Assembly: GCA_038503035.1 (NCBI GenBank)
Contig: JAVSML010001084.1
Span: 487,875-551,874, forward strand
Source of the DNA: Crocodylus rhombifer
Lineage: Eukaryota > Chordata > Crocodylia > Crocodylidae
Reading direction: 5' to 3'
Length of the DNA stretch: 64,000 nucleotides
The first letter of the stretch is position 1. Every line of letters begins with the position of its first letter. Positions 30,888 through 42,250 of the stretch are shown here, in pieces. The notes beneath the pieces are model-generated. The model had not been told where the DNA came from, searched no databases, and worked only from the letters and a program-made list of their open reading frames with translations. The position numbers and the translations under genes are program-made.

Positions 30888-32457
30888 GAACTTCTGGAGG
30901 GACTGGACATATTTAAATCAGCAGGTCCTGACGATCTCCACCCCAGAGTGCTGAAGGAATTAGCTGAGGTCATTGTGGGACCCCTGGCATGGCTTTACAA
31001 GCACTCGTGGTGCTCTGGTGTGGTGCCAGAGGACTGGAAGAGGGTCAATGTGGTTCCCATTTTCAAAAAAGGGAGGAAGGAAGACCCAGAAAACTATAGG
31101 CCAGTCAGTCTTACCTTGGTCCTGGGTAAGCTTTTTGAGAGAATTATCTTGGTGCATGTCCATGGGGGGCCAGCAGGGGAGGCTACGCTTAGGGGCAATG
31201 AACATGGGTTCATTAGAGGCAGGTCTTGTCAGACAACCTGGTTGCCTTCTATGACCAGGTCACCAAATCCTTAGATGCAGGGGTAGCAGTGGACATAGTT
31301 TTTCTGGACTTTAGGAAAGCCTTTGACACTGTCTCTCACCCCGTTCTTATTAAAAAACTATGAGACTGTGGTGTCGACACCTACACAACCCAACGGGTCG
31401 CTAACTGGCTGGAGGGTCGCACCCAGGGAGTGGTGGTGGATGGGTCTTATTCGACCTGGAGGGATGTGGGCAGTGGGGTCCCCCAGGGCTCGGTCCTCGG
31501 GCCCGCACTGTTCAACATCTTCAACAGCGACTTGGACGAGGGGGTAAAAAGCACCCTGTTCAAATTCGCAGACGACACTAAGATGTGGGAGGAAGTGGGC
31601 GCACTAGAAGGGAGGAATAGGCTGCAGTCAAACCTGGACAGGTTACAGGGGTGGGTGGATGAGAACAGGATGGGTTTCAATATGGACAAGTGCAATGTGC
31701 TGCACCTGGGGAGGAAGAACAAGCAGCATACCTACAGGCTGGGAAACTCCCTTCTCGTCAGTGCAGAGGCAGAAAAGGATCTTGGAGTCATTATTGATGC
31801 CAAAATGAACATGGACCGGCAGTGTGGGGAGGCAGTCAGGAAGGGCAACCGGACCTTGTCATGCATCTACAGATGCCTCTCAAGCAGGTCCAGGGAGGTG
31901 ATACTCCCCCTCTATGCGACACTGGTCAGGCCGCAGCTGGAGTACTGCGTCCAGTTCTGGGCGCCGCACTTCAAGAGGGATGTGGACAACATGGAGAGGG
32001 CCCAGAGGAGGGCCGCCCGCATGATCAGGGGGCAGCAGGGCAGGCCCTGCAATGAGAGGCTCCAGGACCTGAACTTGTTCAGCCTCCACAAGAGAAGGTT
32101 GAGGGGGGATCTAGTGGCCTGTTAAAAACTAGTCACAGGAGACCAGCAGGCATTGGGAGAGTCCCTGTTCCCCCGAGCACTACCAGGAGTGACAAGAAAT
32201 AATGGTCACAAGCTGGCAGAGGGTAAATTCAGATTAGACATCAGGAGGCGCTACTTCACTGTCAGGGCGGCTAGGATGTGGAACCAACTTCCGAGAGAAG
32301 TGGTGCTGGCTCCTACCCTGGGGGTCTTTAAGAGGAGGCTAGATGAACACCTTGCTGGGGTCGTTTGATCCCAGTACTCTCTCCTGCCATGGCAGGGGGT
32401 GGGACTGGATGATCTGCTTAGGTCCCTTCTGACCCTAGAAACTATGAAACTATGAAT
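30888..32457 (+). mobile_element. CR1 LINE, 1.57 kb, RT domain to 3' end
   Basis: The copy starts inside ORF2 (EGLDIFKSAGPDDLHPRVL-like reading) and runs through the reverse transcriptase to the 3' UTR, with GGTCCCTTCTGACCC and a tail of GAAACTATGAAACTATGAAT. The sequence is more GC-rich and retains more CpG than the other CR1 copies, and its frame has few breaks, which suggests it is comparatively young. It is 5' truncated near the start of the RT domain; the endonuclease and ORF1 are absent. It is closest in wording to copy B at 46087-48990. Confidence 0.97.
30900..32371 (+). pseudogene. CR1 ORF2 fragment (reverse transcriptase)
   Basis: CR1 ORF2 encodes an endonuclease plus reverse transcriptase used for target-primed reverse transcription in the nucleus. 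Visible RT motifs in order are the WKRVNVVPIFKKGRKEDP region, [14 protein letters not shown] with the motif A Asp, SGVPQGSVLGP (motif B) and FADDTKMW (motif C, both catalytic Asp kept). The C-terminal block runs TRNNGHKLAEGKFRLDIRRR to the end of the frame. Three lesions are visible: a one-base loss near 31235, a TGA at 31361-31363 and a TAA at 32123-32125. The frame downstream of 31240 is otherwise continuous. It cannot make a functional protein. Confidence 0.9.
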
Positions 32458-32540
32458 TTGTTCTTGATGAAATATCAACATATATTACTCCTGTTTTTAT
32501 TATTTCATTTGTGTATATGCATACATACCTACACACCCAC
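32458..32540. other. AT-rich spacer
   Basis: A short AT-rich stretch between the CR1 tail and a CA microsatellite. Confidence 0.5.
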
Positions 32541-32567
32541 GCGCGCACACACACACACACACACACT
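32541..32567 (+). repeat. (CG/CA)n microsatellite
   Basis: CGCGCGCA followed by about nine CA units. The CG part suggests a compound dinucleotide tract. Confidence 0.9.
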
Positions 32568-33826
32568 ATTCCAGGTATTCAGCAGACAGGATCATCATTC
32601 TAGGCAAACCAAACAATGAAAAAGCATGTCAGTCAGCACTGACAATTCCAGATTCTGGAAACTTATGCTTTTTTTTGTGCTTACTGTGGCACTCCCAAAA
32701 TTACATCATGTACTTGTTCTGAAACCTTTGGAAAAGTGACGTTCTTCTTCCCCAAATCTATTCTGTTGATCAAAATTAGAAAAAAAGAAAAACAAAAAAA
32801 CAAATTAGTTCTATCTTTCATGAAATTGTGAATACCTTTAAAGTTAGGAAATGAACCTGAAACTTTGTAGTTCTTATGTAAAATTAATGTTTTACTGCTC
32901 CTTGCCAACATCAATATGTTTATGTTATGGTTATGGGACTCTCTCAAATGCCTAAATTATTTAACACTCTCTTCTTATTCTCTATCCAAGATCTTCTATC
33001 TAAGCCTGCTATATGAAGTTATTGAGTTTGGTACTGAGATTGGTAAGTTCAAGTCATATTGGCATTGTGTTTTAATCATATTATTAGCATATCTTCTGTA
33101 GTCTTTACTCAAGTAAAGATGCCACTGAAATACCAGAAGAATTATCATCCCTTCATTTCTGTTTTCGGAGATATTGGTAAAGCTGTGGGGTCACCACTGA
33201 CTGGTTAATTTCTCTCCCTGTCCTCTTCATTGACATGCTCCAGGTTGTGACATCTAAGTGTTGCAGGACGAGAGGAAAAGGCCTGAGACATCACTGACCT
33301 GTGTCTCAGGCCAAAAACTCACTAGAAAGATGTATGGGGCACATAAGAATGATGAGCATTGATAGTGGTGAGTGTGAAGAGTTTTAGCCAGAAAGATGAC
33401 TGGATGGCATCCCACTGGCATTGTGAGAAACATATCCTCTGATCTGGTGAAAGAATACACAATGCAGGAGAATACGTCAGATAAATTAGCAAGCAGTCAA
33501 ACTCGGACAAATGCATAGCCAAGAAGAGTTTGCCCTGAACAGAGGCCACAGGTGGATGTAAAAGGTAGCATGTTTAGGATTCACTAGCTAGGTCCCCTTG
33601 CTGCTCATTAAAAAAAAGTCATTGAGTCCTCATGGGTCCTCAGAGTGAAGCCTTTTGATCTCTTCAGGTGCTTTCCTGTCTGCCTTGGTTTCTGACTCCT
33701 CCCCTAGCTGTTTCTCTTTATTCATCTCCTGTCTCCCAATACAGGAGGCTGTTCTATGGAAAAACTCATAATATTGCTGTCAACATGTATCTCTGTCTGA
33801 TGGTCAAAGCTCTTCTGCTTCCAGCA
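32568..33826. other. Non-coding stretch
   Basis: No supported feature. The frames at 32681-32947 and 33322-33549 match nothing I know. Confidence 0.5.
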
Positions 33827-34735
33827 CTTCCATAGAATCCTAGAAGCATAGAAAGTTAGGGTTGGAAGGGACTTCAGGACGTCATCTGGTCCCAACCCCC
33901 GCTCAAAGCAGGACCATCTCCAACTAGATCATCCCAGCCAAAGCTTTGTGAAGCTGGGTTTTGAAAACCTTCGAAGATGGAAATTCCACAAATTCCTCTC
34001 TGGGTCACCTGTTCTAGTGTTTTACTACCTTCCCAGTAAGAAAATTCTTCCTAATATCTAACCTAAACTTCCCTTGCTGCAACTTGAGACCATTGTTCCT
34101 TGTTCTGTCATCTGCTACCGCTGATAACAGTCTCGCTCCCTCCTCTTTCGAACCCTCCTTCACATAGTTGAAGGCTGCTATTAAGTCCCCTCTCAGTCTC
34201 CTCTTCCCTAGACCAGTTCCCTCAGTCTTTCCTAATAAGTCATGTGTCTTAGCCCCCTCACAGTCACCCTCTGCTAGACCCTCTTCAATTTGTCCACATC
34301 CGTTCTGTATTGGGGGCCCAAAACTGAACACAGTACTCTGGGTGTGGCCTCACCGGTGCTGAATAGAGGGGAATAATCACTTTCCTTTACCTACTGGCAA
34401 CACACCTGCCAATGCTGCCCAGTGTGCCGCTAGCCTTCTTGGCAACAAGGACACACAGTTGGCTCATATTTAGCTTATTGTCCATTGTAACCACCCAGGT
34501 CTTTTTCTGCAAAGCTGCTGCCCAGCCAGTCAGTCTCCAGCCTATATTGGTGCATGGGATTATTTCATCCTAAGTGCAGGACCTTGCACTTGTCCTTGTT
34601 GAACCTCATGAGATTTCTTTTGGCCCAATCCTCCAAATTGTGTAGGTCACCCTGAATCCTAGCCCTACCTCCAGAGTATCTACTACTCCCCCAGCTTGGT
34701 GTTATCTGCAAACTTGCTGAGGGTGCAAGTAGCAC
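33827..34735 (-). mobile_element. Old CR1 LINE, minus strand, 0.9 kb
   Basis: On the minus strand the 3' end is the CATAGAATCCTAGAAGCATA-like tail at about 33830, and GGTTGGAAGGGACTTCAGGA is the 3' UTR block. The ORF2 C-terminus reads KRRLRGDLIAAFNYVKEGSK and TRNNGLKLQQGKFRLDIRKN. The copy extends to the RT motif C, which reads [11 protein letters not shown], so the second catalytic Asp of FADD is Asn here. It differs strongly in wording from the copies at 45-53 kb, so it is an older or separate subfamily. The 5' truncation lies near 34735. Confidence 0.95.
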
Positions 34736-35040
34736 AACAGGCATGAACAGATTTGTTTAAAAGGTGAAAGCAGAAAAAGAGTCTGCCACTATAGGAGAAA
34801 TGAAAGCTTAACCATACTTTCACCCAAATTTCCACACACAGAGCTGGGCAGGAATTTTTCAGTGAAACTTTTATTTTTCCTCTGAGAAATGCCAATTTTT
34901 TTGAAATTAAAATGATTTTTGTGACAAAGGTCAGTATTGAAAAAAAAATCCTGTTTCAAAATTGTCCAAATGAGACATTTCTGAAATAGAAGAGTCTTTT
35001 TTTTGGTGCAAAATGATCATTGTCTTAGAAATTTGTGTTA
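34736..35040. other. AT-rich spacer between CR1 copies
   Basis: About 300 bp of A/T-rich sequence with T and A runs. No feature supported. Confidence 0.5.
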
Positions 35041-35139
35041 ATGACCCTCAGTTGTCTTTCCTGCCAAGCGCAGTGGGGCTGGACCCAATGATCTTCCGAG
35101 GTCCCTTCCAGCCCCTTACAATCTATGAATCTATGAATT
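35041..35139 (+). mobile_element. CR1 LINE, extreme 3' end only
   Basis: TTTCCTGCCAAGCGCAGTGG, GACCCAATGATCTTCCGAGG and TCCCTTCCAGCCCCTTACAA lead to a tail of ATCTATGAATCTATGAATTT. Only the last 100 bp of the 3' UTR was copied. Confidence 0.9.
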
Positions 35140-35639
35140 TATAAGGATTATTTTGAAGTCCAGAATAAAGTGAAGCAGTACAAAATGGATGAATGTTATG
35201 TTTTATCTGGCATATTCTCCCTCTTCACCCTTCCTCTGATTCTTGGTTTGTGAAAATTTTTGAACATTTGACTTTTCTTCCTGTTCAGGGTGGGAAAAGA
35301 ACTTGAAAACTCAAAAGTTCTGTGTGTTTGGAAGGCAGAGAAATGTTGTGACTCCTACAGAGGCATCTTTTTTTCATTTGTAGTGTATGCTTAAGTTCTT
35401 AGGTCTGAAGCTGTATCCTGTGCATTTGTCTACATGTTTTCATGGCAGAACCTGGAGTGGGTTGCTTTTCTGAGCTTAACTGTGCAGTTTGGGGTTCCCT
35501 TGTTCTGGCATTCTTCATCTGCCTGCTGGTACCAGAGGCAAAAGAGGTAACAGCAGTTCCAGTGCCCAGGGCTCCAGGTGAGTGGTCTAGCCTGACCTAG
35601 GTTGGTTACAGCACCATGCTGGGGAGAAGAGGCTCTGGA
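35140..35639. other. Non-coding stretch
   Basis: No supported feature apart from the tRNA-type SINE block that begins near 35640. Confidence 0.45.
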
Positions 35640-35735
35640 CTTCCCGTTTGGGTTCAAAGCATTTGGGTGAGAGAAATCAAGCACTTCCAGTATCTCACGT
35701 GAGTGCCTAGCCATTGAACTACAGGGACAAAAGAA
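35640..35735 (-). mobile_element. tRNA-derived SINE fragment, minus strand
   Basis: GGGTTCAAAGCATTTGGG then CTCACGTGAGTGCCTAGCCA then TTGAACTACAGGG is the inverse of a tRNA-SINE head (CTNTAGTTCAATGGCTAGGC, CACTCACGTGAG, then GGTTTGAACCC). B-box-like and A-box-like words are both visible, in the right order for the minus strand. Confidence 0.5.
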
Positions 35736-38700
35736 ACATGGTCACATACGAACACATGTTTTTCTGGCCATCCTGGGGCTAAGTCCAGTAGTTGTGGGTT
35801 CTGGGAAACTCCATTTTCAGACAGCTAAGTCTGCTATGTGTCTACAAGTTGTGTATGTAAGACCTATGGCTGCTACTGCATATGCTCACTCAGCATGACT
35901 GTGTAGTTGTGCCTAGTCTTCCATGCAGGCAAAATGACATGCCTAGGAATAGCATACCTCTGGATAAATACCAAGACAGCCACTTAAAAGATCAGGAAAG
36001 AAGAGCACAAGATTCTTAGATCTTGAAAATCCCATTCCTTTTGCTTTTTAAGGGCAACATGAAATAAATAGCCAAGGGCTTACCCCATTTTTTTCCTGTT
36101 CTGTAGAAAGAATAGGAGGAATTAAATATGGACCGAGGAGAGGATGGGATACTGAGAGCTCCTTGTAGAAGGTGAAGTGGCCACTGTTTCAATGAATAGC
36201 CTTCTTGTTCTCTGGAATGGACATTCCTTGTAGCTCTGTGTGTGCAAACACAGGTTAGGAATCTTTCCCTTGACTTCAGAGGTCTTTGGATTAGGATCTA
36301 AAGACTTAGTATTAATAGTCCCAATTCATTATTGACTTATACATTGTGCAAATACTTACATCAGTGCAAAATAAGATGTTTTCAGGTGGGAATGATACCC
36401 CAGATTTGCAGAGTTGTAACTGAAAGGTTCTGGGTAATGGGGAATCAGAACTAAAATAGCCATAAATGTGTACCGCTTCCAAATTAATAATGTAACTGAG
36501 GACACTGATTGCAAGCGGCTCTTCCCAAGCCATCCAGTCTTGCCCATTGCAAGTCTAATATTTGTCCATGATAAAATATGCTAATATGGATTTCTGGTTT
36601 GGTGAGGAAAACCTATTGTGGAAGAGCCATAGTGCTGTTAGATTTGTTTTTTCCCTCTGCTGTTGACTTACAATACACTCACCTATTGTTTCTAAAGTAT
36701 CTTGAGCTCATCTGTGAATAAAGGATGTTATGTATACTTAAAAGTCTTAGTTTATCTCACTTCTACTTTAAAAATAAAATGCATAAAATGCTTTGCATAA
36801 AATGCTTTGTGGTTATCTGTCAGACACTAAAAGGAACTTGAGTTACTTCACAGTGAAAGCATAGTCAAGAATATTTCTGGTATTATCTTGTTGAATGTGC
36901 AGGCTCCTGCTAATGCCATGTCTCTGTGGAATGGGCACATGTTCTGGCTCTATAATTTAAAAGTCCGCAACCAGCATTTTTCTAGTTCTTGTTGTCCTGT
37001 GCCTTATAAACTTGGTATTTAAGTTTTAGGAGTAGCATGTTTATTTATATATGTTGCTGTTAATCCAAACTGTCTGCTAAACTAATCCCTTGTTAAAATG
37101 AAATCAAGTCAGCTATTTTAGATTACAAAGCTAAAACAATAGCTCAGTCAGACACTTCACACATCTGTTTTACTTTTCCTGAAAGGTTTGCAGTTTTTTG
37201 TACACTCTTTACAAAAGTGCCACCAATTAGCTATACTTTCCTTTCCTTTCCTTTTCCACTTTTGAGCTAAGTCTTTTGTTTTCTCAGTTCTATTGCCTAT
37301 TACTTTTAAAATGTTCATTTTTTATGTGTTTGTTTTCTTTCCCAGTAATACATTTTAAAAGGGATAACAATTTTATGCTTATTACTTGTTAATATGTTAT
37401 CATACTCTATTACCCAAATTTGGACCAGAGGTAATTCCAAATTTGTGGGAAATGCCAGAATAATAAATTCTTGGAGATGAGATCTTAGATAGATATGGAA
37501 ACCCAAACTAGCCTTTGATTTACTTATTGTCTAAAGGAAATGAAGTATTAATATCAAAGTGGTACGTAGAGATATTTACTAAAGACAAAGACTTGCTTTC
37601 ACCTTTATTTTATTTCCAGCTTTATGTAGTGCTTTGATTTAAAGTGTTTTTCACATCATTTAGTTTTTCATGAGTGTTCATATGTTTAGGTTGTTCTTTT
37701 ATTTCCCAAAGTGTTTGCATGAGTTTTCATTTGTTGAGGAAAAAAAGCCACAGTATTTTTCTCATTTGGTTTATTGAGATGACATCAAGTGAGGATTACT
37801 GCAGGCATGTGTGAACCAAGAATTTGGAATACCACCCCCCACCCCTTGGAAATGCAACCCTCCCACCTGCCATTGCTTTAATTTCCTTCCCTTCCTCCTC
37901 TCTTGATCCTTGATGATGCCAGCCAAAATGGCATTGAAATCCCCCAGTGGTTTATCTGTCTTGCTGAAAAGTTGAAATAAATGAAGGAGCAGCCTGCCTT
38001 CCCAAGTTATGTAGTGATCAAACTCCTAGTACCAAGAAAGCTTTCTGTGCCATCGAGTCCTGCTGTGTCAAGAGGCAAGACCTGTCCATCTCTTCTTTCT
38101 GCTGGTGGTAATAACCAGGTTTTTGCTATTTTATAAGCTACAAATTGAATTGTGCTCTTGAGACGCTGCCCTACCTTGAGGGTAGTTTAGAGCTACTCCT
38201 TCCTAAGAGGATGGACTTGGGGAAATATTGACAGTTATTTCCTGAGCTCCCCCATGCACAGGGAAACTGCATTGACTGGAATCATACTTTCACCTGCCCT
38301 ACAACTCTCTCTGGAATAATATTTGCCTTAGGCCCTTTGTCATCCCTTTCTCAATGCACCTACCAAGACCCAGTCACAATCTTAAAAGACAGAAAGCCTT
38401 GTATGACAATTTCTGCTTAGACCAGTAGGATCCAAATGGGGGAGGGGAGGGGGGAGAGGGGCTGACCTCAAACTGGGTTGCAGAAGTTATGAATGGGGCC
38501 ATAAGCCTCACAGAACCTTTCTTTCCCCTAAACCTGCAATTATTTTGTATGGGTCCATAATTAGCAGAAGGCAAGAAGTTACAGCACCTCAGCTGCTCTG
38601 TGGTAGCCATCCCCATTGCCCTCATAGTAACAGTGACAATTAAACAGGGATAACTTAATCTTATTTAATTCAGGGGTAAACTGCCTGATTTAGCTCTCAT

Positions 38701-39734
38701 TGTGGGCACAAGGACAATTACCGTGGTCCAGATAGGCACAGAAAACTACCCCCATCTTATTTATTGTGGGTACATGAACAGTTTTGATTACACAGGTATA
38801 CACAAGATTGTGTGTCTGTAAATGTTGTCATGACCAGAAAAGGTTGGGGAAAATATAGAGCAGCAGAAGTCCTGAACCTGCTCCTGTCATACAAGTTAGT
38901 GAAAGGTGTTCAAATTTGGGAAAAAGTTTTCCCTAAAATTTTCCCTATACTTCTGGAACACAGAGGATAACAATGCATTTCTGATTCTAAACCAAATACA
39001 CAAACACACAAGAACAGAGACATGCCTCTGGCTGTAGAAGAGGGTATCTACAGAGTCTTGGCATCTCTGGTCCTAGAAAAGGTATTGACTAGGGACACAC
39101 AAGGGAGGCTGGATATGGTCTCCTTATGATTGCCTATTGAGTTTGCATCTACTATGACTGTTTGTATCTCAAAGATTTAAAAGGGGACTTTAAGGCAAGA
39201 GCACATTTAGACAAAGCCTTTTTGGCATTTAATTATGATACATTCCTAGCTTCTCCTAGAAAGATGTGCTATGCCAATAAAGAACAGAACATTTGGCTTC
39301 TGCCTTGTTGCATGGGCATTGACAATGGATGCAATCTGTTTTTCATTTTCTTGGGGAGTAAAAACAATTATTTACTTAGATGATATTGACTCACAGGCAG
39401 GAGATCATCTAAGACAGCACACAAATATATAAGTTATAGCAAAAGTTACAGTTATTGATAAAGAATATGATAAGTCTCTGGGCCTTCGGTTCTCTAGGGA
39501 GATGTTGGGAAAAGTTTGTGGAGTTTGCTGCATTGGCAGGACTGTGGAATATTTAAGACATTTGAAATGTTTTCCTTTCCAAGACACTTGAGTCAGGCTT
39601 TGATTTAGTTGAGGGGAAAAATCCATTGTGGGAAAAATAGGGTAGCATAATTTTACTTGAGATCACTTTTATAATTTATTTTATTTTGCCGCATTCACAA
39701 AAATGTTGTGCACTACACAGTGCCAGCCATAAAT
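35736..39734. other. Long AT-rich non-coding stretch
   Basis: Four kilobases with no recognisable exon or mobile element. A 14-bp tandem pair GCATAAAATGCTTT lies at 36781-36808. The frames at 36312-36547, 38374-38625, 39162-39383 and 39405-39626 have no domain I know. If the window contains conserved regulatory DNA, this repeat-poor stretch is a natural place to look, but the sequence alone does not show it. Confidence 0.5.
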
Positions 39735-40024
39735 ACACCTATATACCTATACATGTGCCTGATGCCTGCTCTGATGCATACTAATTAGTATGCATCAGAG
39801 CAGACTTGATTAATCTAGTCTACTGGAGTGTGCTAATGAGCATGCTCTAGCAGCTTTGGCATCAAATGTATTCAAGGTCCTGCACTTCAAAATGGTGGCG
39901 AGGGCACTTTAACTAAAGCTTGTTGAATAAGCTTTAGTTAAAGCACCCTTGCCATCTTTTGAAGCAAGAGACACTGAATACACAAGACTGCATATGCGCT
40001 AATTAAAGCCCCCTCCCCTGCCCA
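39735..40024. mobile_element. MITE with palindromic core, copy 2
   Basis: This copy is in opposite orientation to 5479-5819: TGCATACTAATTAGTATGCA, ACTTGATTAATCTAGTCTAC, TTCAAAATGGTGGCGAGGGC, ACTTTAACTAAAGC and AAGCTTTAGTTAAAGCACCC appear in inverse order. 39766-39803 is a perfect 38-bp palindrome with no loop, centred on AATT at 39784/39785. The ends are inferred from the alignment with copy 1 and are accurate to about 10 bp. Confidence 0.7.
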
Positions 40025-40071
40025 TATTTGTCTCTGACTCATTTACCATGTTCTCTTTTCTCTTGCATAGT

Positions 40072-40431
40072 TAGGGTGCCCATATGTCCTGGTTTGGCGG
40101 AGACAGTCCCAAATTCGATAGGCTGGTCCTGGCTGGTTGCTTAAAAGTCCTGGGCCAGAGTCTGGTGGGGAGGTGGAGTGGCATGGTACACCAGGCGGAT
40201 GCATGGGCAGGCAAGGCGGACGGACCTATAGTCACCCTATCTAACATGCCAGATCCAAGGTTCTTATATTCCTTGCTCCTACACAGTGGCAGCAGTGCCT
40301 GTCTGCCCACCTGCCTTGTGTACCATGCTACTCTGCTTCCCCACCAGAATCCAGTCCAGGACTTTTGAATAACCAACTGGCCTAAGGAATCTGGGACTGT
40401 CCCAGCCAAACCTGGATAAATGCTCATCCTA
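40072..40431. mobile_element. 360-bp fold-back hAT-type MITE with 8-bp TSD
   Basis: The left end TAGGGTGCCCATATGTCC and right end GGATAAATGCTCATCCTA begin inverted arms of about 150 bp. TTTGGCGGAGACAGTCCCA pairs with TGGGACTGTCCCAGCCAAA, and TAAAAGTCCTGGGCCAGA and GGAGTGGCATGGTACACC continue the pairing. The flanks TGCATAGT (40064-40071) and TGCATAAT (40432-40439) agree at 7 of 8 positions. The frames at 40071-40544 minus and 40084-40368 plus are shadows of this palindrome. Confidence 0.85.
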
Positions 40432-40439
40432 TGCATAAT

Positions 40440-42182
40440 GCATGCCTGCAAATAAAACATGCACCTTGGTTTTGGGAAGGTAGCATAGAGAAAAAAGATT
40501 TTTCCAGATCCTGGCTCAGTCCTGACTGCAGAGGCGGAGCACACTTTGCAATGTCAGCAGAAACTATAGTGTTAACCCTTTCACAGATGCTGCTCAATTA
40601 GCAGCAGCTTTTGGCTGAGCAGCTGTGGTTGTGAAAGGGATAATACTGGAGTTCTGACCCTGAACAGTGAATTTCTTCCCTCCCTCTCTGGAGCTGGCAG
40701 GCAAAGAAGCAGAGCAGCCTCTACCAGCCATGCTTCCATTCCTCTATTCCAGCTTCCTAGCTTAAGATATGCACCCCAGTTTTGGAGACCCAGTTATAGG
40801 GGAAAAGTTGTGCGTTGCATGCAAGTATATGTGGTAATCTGTTGCTTCCTAGGACTTGGTCAGGAGATTTTGCATGATAGCAGCAATAAGTCACAATTAT
40901 ATTTTTTAGTCTAGTATGTTAGAATGGAGTAAATGCAAACAACATTTCATTTATAACATACCAAGAACATTTTTAATGGGTTATTGTCCTCTTTTCCATC
41001 ATCCATCTGCATTCACTATAGTCATTTCCACTTAGTAACAGTAGTATGTATGAACATGAATGGTCCTCGTTAAGGTGAGCATCATAGTTGGGTTCTGACT
41101 AGACTGGATCCTATTCCTGTGGGCTTCATACAGGCTGATTACAACCATGAGACTCCTACCATGCCTCTAAACACTGCCATAAGGAGTACAGTTAGCATCT
41201 GTTCAGCAGACAAAAACCTCCATTTATCAGCATTTACCCCATAGAAGCTGAATGACTAACTTAAAGGATACTCATCCTGTTCTTTACTGTGTGGTACTAA
41301 AGGAAGACTGCTAGTGTAATAGATAATTATTGGCACAGCATACACTTATAGCATTTTCTATTTCTCTTCCAGCTATTTCCATTGTTTTTCTAATATAATT
41401 TTCCATTTTCATAACAGTCTTTGAGCTCAAGGAAACAGGTAGCTTGATTGTTATAATAATTTTTGGGTGTTCTGTATTTTATTGATTTCCAATTTCATTC
41501 CCTTCTCAAGCATCCATATGACTTACATGATCTCCATTGCCATGGTATCTCAAAACCTGCCATTTTTATAATTTATTTCTCTTCATACCACTTCTGTGGG
41601 GTAGAGAAGTGCTATTTTATACATAAGGAACTGAAGCGCAGAGATCCTAAGGCCTCATTGTTCAAAGGTACAGTTAGGTGCTTAAATAACTTGGATGATC
41701 TAGGCCTAAACGACTTACTGAACTTACCTAAGACATCTGTATTAGGTCAAAAACCTGAATTAAGGCTCCTCAGGCCCAGGCATCCTTCCTCTCCAGGAAA
41801 TGCTGAAGCTTCAAGCAAGTCAAAATAGGGGTGGCCAGTCAATGAAATTGTGGTTCACCTTGATGTTTTATAAAACAACCCAGTCCTTTGATGAGAGATC
41901 ATGTGCAAACAAGACAATACTAATACCCATTGAAATATTCTGGCTTTGTATCACCAGTATGTCACACAGAAGGCAGGACTGATTCTTCTTGTAATTTCCT
42001 CTCACTATAAATTTAGCAATGTAGGACTATGCTCCTTTTTGAGTGACAGTACAACCTGCCTTAGTAGCTTTTGTTGAGCTACAAGTACACTTTATGCTTC
42101 TGATTCCTAAGGGAGTAGCACAGGATGAGCATTTAAGCAAACCTGGTATAACAAAACATACTTCACCTCATCAATCACACAG
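40440..42182. other. Non-coding stretch
   Basis: A possible MIR-like scrap on the minus strand at about 41613-41650 (ATACATAAGGAACTGAAGCG) is too short to list separately with confidence. No other feature seen. Confidence 0.45.
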
Positions 42183-42250
42183 GGAATCCTGACCTTATTG
42201 AAGTCAATGGTAATTTCACTATTGACTTCAATGGACCCAGGATTTTATCC
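42183..42250. repeat. Small inverted repeat (ATTGAAGTCAAT type)
   Basis: ATTGAAGTCAAT and ATTGACTTCAAT are complementary 12-mers about 12 bp apart, followed by GGACCCAGGATTTT. The phrase is typical of old amniote interspersed repeats and could be a remnant of one. Confidence 0.55.
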
